A DNA stretch of 35,578 nucleotides from Pseudomonadota bacterium (GTDB taxonomy: Bacteria; Pseudomonadota; Gammaproteobacteria; Burkholderiales; Rhodocyclaceae): assembly GCA_026399515.1 (NCBI GenBank), contig JAPLQT010000062.1, positions 6,219 through 41,796 of the forward strand. The letters run 5' to 3'. Positions 32,763 through 35,578 of the stretch are shown here, piece by piece (position 1 is the stretch's first letter; each line of letters begins with the position of its first letter). Below the pieces are notes generated by a model. The model was given only the letters and a program-made list of their open reading frames with translations, did not search any database and was not told the origin of the DNA. Position numbers and translations under genes: made by a program.

Positions 32763-34222
32763 GGCGAGACTTTCTTGATGGTTTCAGCCACGCGTTCCAC
32801 TTGATCGTTCGATCCGGGCGGTGCAGTCGAACTGAAATCGAAATCGTGTTGTGCCTCCGGTGCAAGGTTCTGGGACGCAGGGATGTTTGCGGCCGGAGTG
32901 CCTGTGCCATGCTCCTGGCTTACCTGCAAGGTGGCATCGCTTTCTCTGGCCAACGGCAAGTTGAAATCCATAAGCTCGTTCGGCGGCGATGCCGGCTGCG
33001 CGGCGCGCGGCGTGATCAAGGGTGCCGCGCTGGTGGCCGGCGTTGTGCCCGCTCCGCGTTGAAGCTGCCGGCGATTGACGAGATACAGACTCAGGGCGCC
33101 CATCAGGCCGCCGGCGAGAACCGCCAGCAGCAACTCGATAAAATCGAGGGAAGCCGGTTTGGACGCAAGTTTTTCAGCCTGCCTTTCCGCCTCGATCCGA
33201 TTGAGCCGATCCGTCAGGCCGATGTATTGTTTCTTGAGCTCGTTGATCGTGTTGTCCAGCTTGCCGATTCTTTCGGCAACGGCATCCTGGGCCTGGGTCT
33301 GTTCCGACAGAATGGCCGCTAGGCGTTCCGCCTCGGCCAGCAATTCGGCCGGATTGCGGTTCCGCTCCGCCGCCGCGCCAACGACCAGGTGATCCTGGCG
33401 AGACTTGGAAACACTGCCTGCCAGCTTTTCGGCGACCGCTGTCTGGAGCGGCAGGACATGCGGCCTGGAAGCCGCGGAGTCATTCGCCGTCGACTGGCCT
33501 CCGGGCGGGCGCGAACCCTGGCGACGCAACGGCAAACCGGGCGGCATCCGAAACTCGGTGTCACTGTCGATCAGGGTCTCTCCGCTTTTGAGGTACGGGT
33601 TTGCCGCCAGCATCATGCGCACGAATTTTTCGCGGGCCTTGGGTTGCAACGGATAGTTCTGACGTGCCAGTGCGGACAGGCTGTGGGCGGAAGCGATGCG
33701 CAGAAGATTTTCCCCCGGAGGTGGGGCAGGCGGTTTGGCGACCGCCTGCTTGGTCTGCGGCGGCAATATGGTGGTCGCTTCCAGGATGGTTGCGGCCGGT
33801 TGTAACGTCGGCAGGACTGGCGACGCAATCCTGCCAGGCTCCTCCGCCAACAGCAAATAATCCCTGGATAATCCGAATCCGCAACCGACCGCCACCGCGA
33901 ACTCGACGACAGGTTCCTGCACCGGGGAAGACGAGCTGACCACGAGCCTGGCGCGGCCGGGTTCTCCGAGCACCTGAAGCTGTGCGTTGCGCAACACGTA
34001 GGTGCTGGCGATCTCCGTCTGCGGGGAGCGAAGATTGAAGCAGTCGAGCGCGGGGATCCCGGCTTCGCTGCCTATCAAGGATATTTCAATCTGCAAGGGC
34101 GCGCCGAGTATCGCCTGACCGACAGCGTTCCCCAAACCCAATGCCAACGCGCTTCCTGCTGTTACAACAGTCAGGGTGAAGCCGAGGCATATTCCGGTGA
34201 TGGCTTTCATCATCTCTTTCAA
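32759..34222 (-). CDS. FimV-like membrane protein with LysM-type domain
   Basis: The 487-residue protein has a signal peptide, then LGLGNAVGQAILGAPLQIEISLIG, the conserved FimV N-terminal start. A periplasmic region contains a LysM/FimV-type segment (ENLLRIASAHSLSALARQNYP... ANPYLKSGETLI, about residues 170-215), followed by a coiled coil (AERLAAILSEQTQAQDAVAERIGKLDNTINELKKQY, about 290-345) and one membrane helix near 358-382. The cytoplasmic tail of about 100 residues is Pro/Ala/Asn-rich and lacks the TPR repeats of full-length FimV (over 900 residues in Pseudomonas). FimV organises polar machines such as type IV pili. Coupling to hemerythrin by a 4-nt overlap is unusual. Confidence 0.87.
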   Translation of the reverse strand: MKEMMKAITGICLGFTLTVVTAGSALALGLGNAVGQAILGAPLQIEISLIGSEAGIPALDCFNLRSPQTEIASTYVLRNAQLQVLGEPGRARLVVSSSSPVQEPVVEFAVAVGCGFGLSRDYLLLAEEPGRIASPVLPTLQPAATILEATTILPPQTKQAVAKPPAPPPGENLLRIASAHSLSALARQNYPLQPKAREKFVRMMLAANPYLKSGETLIDSDTEFRMPPGLPLRRQGSRPPGGQSTANDSAASRPHVLPLQTAVAEKLAGSVSKSRQDHLVVGAAAERNRNPAELLAEAERLAAILSEQTQAQDAVAERIGKLDNTINELKKQYIGLTDRLNRIEAERQAEKLASKPASLDFIELLLAVLAGGLMGALSLYLVNRRQLQRGAGTTPATSAAPLITPRAAQPASPPNELMDFNLPLARESDATLQVSQEHGTGTPAANIPASQNLAPEAQHDFDFSSTAPPGSNDQVERVAETIKKVSP

Positions 34223-34304
34223 GTCGATATCGACATCAGAATATCATGGACCGTTCGGCGCTGGCGGATACGGCGGCAATATGCAGGCCCCCGGATTTTT
34301 ACCT

Positions 34305-34340
34305 CATAATGGCGGCAGTTATCCTGTGTCTGGGAGCAGA
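34305..34340 (+). promoter_or_regulatory. Possible hyi promoter -10 and ribosome site
   Basis: CATAAT at 34305-34310 could be a -10 box, with no good -35. GGGAG at 34332-34336 stands 11 nt before ATG 34348. Placed this way, the upstream in-frame ATG at 34246 would not be on the transcript. Confidence 0.3.
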
Positions 34341-34347
34341 TCACTCC

Positions 34348-35124
34348 ATGCCACGTTTCTCGGCCAATCTGTCGTTCCTGTATTCCGAGCATGACTTCCT
34401 GGCACGCTTCGGCGCTGCCAGGAAGGACGGCTTTGCGGCGGTCGAGTTCCATTTCCCATATGCCTATGACATCTTGGAATTGTCCGCAACGCTGCGCCGG
34501 GAAGCGCTGGAAATCGTGTTGTTCAATCTGCCGCCCGGCGACTGGGCGGCGGGTGAGCGCGGCATCGCCTGCCATCCGCGGCGTGTCCAGGAGTTCCAGG
34601 ACGGCATCGGCCTGGCCATCGACTACGCCCGGGCACTGGGCTGCCCGCGCCTGAACTGCCTGGCGGGTCTACGTCCGCCCGGGGTCAGCGAGGCGCGGAT
34701 GCGCGAGACGCTGGTCGAGAACCTGCGCTTCGCCGCCTTTACCCTCAAACACGCCGGTATCGAACTGCTGATGGAGCCGATCAACAGCCGCGACATGCCG
34801 GGCTTCTTCGTCGATACCACGCGCCAGGCGCTGGACATCATCGCCGCGGTCGGCAGCGACAACCTATGCCTGCAATACGACATCTATCATGCCCAGGTGA
34901 TGGAAGGCGACCTGGCGCGCACGCTGGAGGCCAACCTGGCGCGCATCGGCCACATCCAGCTCGCCGACAACCCGGGCCGTCACGAACCGGGTACCGGCGA
35001 GATCAACTTCCCTTTCCTGCTGCGCCATCTCGACCGCCTCGGTTATGATGGCTGGATAGGCTGCGAGTATCAGCCGCTGACCACCACGACAGCCGGCCTC
35101 GGTTGGCTCAAGGAATTTCAATGA
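34348..35124 (+). CDS. hyi: Hydroxypyruvate isomerase
   Basis: The 258-residue TIM-barrel enzyme interconverts hydroxypyruvate and tartronate semialdehyde in glyoxylate/glycerate metabolism. It begins [21 protein letters not shown] and contains [51 protein letters not shown] (Glu metal/catalytic ligand), [34 protein letters not shown] and WIGCEYQP (second catalytic Glu). Length equals the family norm. The frame continues upstream to ATG 34246, but that extension is unlike the family. Its stop overlaps the start of the glycerate kinase gene. Confidence 0.95.
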   Translation: MPRFSANLSFLYSEHDFLARFGAARKDGFAAVEFHFPYAYDILELSATLRREALEIVLFNLPPGDWAAGERGIACHPRRVQEFQDGIGLAIDYARALGCPRLNCLAGLRPPGVSEARMRETLVENLRFAAFTLKHAGIELLMEPINSRDMPGFFVDTTRQALDIIAAVGSDNLCLQYDIYHAQVMEGDLARTLEANLARIGHIQLADNPGRHEPGTGEINFPFLLRHLDRLGYDGWIGCEYQPLTTTTAGLGWLKEFQ

Positions 35125-35578
35125 CGATGAACGCTCCCCAAATCCTGCTGCGCCGCCTGTTCGACGCGGCGCTGGCGGTCGCCGATCCGGCGCGCTGCGT
35201 GCCGCCTCAACTCCCGCCGCCACCCAAGGGCCGGACCATCGTCATCGGCGCCGGCAAGGCTGCCGCCGCCATGGCGCACGCGCTGGAACAGCACTGGCGG
35301 GGAGGTCCGGAATCGCTGGAAGGTTTCGTCGTGACCCGTTATGGCCATGGCATGCCCTGCCGGCGCATTGAGGTGATCGAGGCTTCCCATCCGGTACCCG
35401 ATAATGCCGGACAAGTCGCGGCCCAACGCGCCATGCAGGCGGTGCAGGGCTTGAGCGCCGACGATATGGTGCTGGTGCTGCTTTCCGGTGGCGGGTCGGC
35501 CTTGCTGGTGGCGCCCGCGGCCGGCGTCACGTTGGCCGACAAGCAGGCGGTCACCCGCGCGCTGCTGGCGAGCGGGGC
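35121..35578 (+). CDS. Glycerate 2-kinase (GckA/MOFRL family), 5' part
   Basis: The gene starts at ATG 35121, forming ATGA with the hyi stop (ATG 35127 is an alternative), and is open to the right edge with about 152 codons. [48 protein letters not shown] and [18 protein letters not shown] are the N-terminal (DUF4147) signatures of glycerate 2-kinases that phosphorylate D-glycerate. With Hyi it supports conversion of glyoxylate-derived tartronate semialdehyde to 2-phosphoglycerate; the reductase step would be encoded elsewhere, perhaps next. Confidence 0.93.
   Translation, partial: MTMNAPQILLRRLFDAALAVADPARCVPPQLPPPPKGRTIVIGAGKAAAAMAHALEQHWRGGPESLEGFVVTRYGHGMPCRRIEVIEASHPVPDNAGQVAAQRAMQAVQGLSADDMVLVLLSGGGSALLVAPAAGVTLADKQAVTRALLASG

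Overview
The window comes from a high-GC Gram-negative bacterium, most likely a betaproteobacterium of the Rhodocyclales/Nitrosomonadales type. This is inferred from family recognition and gene order (glnE next to a long AsmA-like yhdP, the yhdP-nitrilase-tldD order, a FimV-like protein, PduO-type cobalamin adenosyltransferase, QseBC-like two-component genes). No rRNA, tRNA, CRISPR array or insertion sequence was recognised.

Layout. (1) 1-2489, minus: the 5' part of a very long gene for a secreted, cysteine-rich repeat protein, open through the left edge. All the plus-strand reading frames here are shadows of its repeats. (2) 2664-6672, minus: glnE followed by argJ; argJ carries a one-base frame break near 3500. 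(3) 6673-6896: divergent intergenic region with a 27-bp tandem repeat. (4) 6897-13199, plus: yhdP, a nitrilase-family amidase and tldD, a conserved envelope/proteolysis group. (5) 13196-16584, minus: tungstate ABC transporter tupB-tupC-tupA, followed by a cyclic-nucleotide-binding protein with a degenerate GGDEF domain. A ModE-like one-component regulator diverges from the transporter (16697-17824). (6) 17894-21435, plus: aroG, a GT39-type membrane glycosyltransferase and a UbiA-family decaprenyl-phosphate phosphoribosyltransferase-like protein, the last two coupled by ATGA. (7) 21412-24686, minus: membrane class III nucleotide cyclase, OmpR-type regulator and histidine kinase in one tight operon. 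(8) 24785-28227, minus: P-type cation ATPase and a short RTX protein. (9) 28304-31487, plus: an accessory-looking islet with a TumE-type toxin and HTH antitoxin, a 27-codon relic resembling the start of a cobalamin-binding radical SAM protein, a GmhA-like isomerase, a secreted HExxH protein and a YihX-like HAD phosphatase. (10) 31539-35578: PduO adenosyltransferase (minus), a 45-codon small protein (plus), a FimV-like protein coupled to a bacteriohemerythrin (minus), then hydroxypyruvate isomerase coupled to a glycerate kinase that runs off the right edge (plus).

The most unusual items are the cysteine-rich repeat protein, the palindromic repeat inserted in frame into the signal-peptide region of tupA, the argJ frame break, the islet with its radical-SAM relic, and the well-initiated 45-residue protein. 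Several start codons are settled by 4-nt stop/start overlaps (tupC/tupA with TTG, GT39/UbiA, toxin/antitoxin, FimV/hemerythrin, hyi/glycerate kinase).
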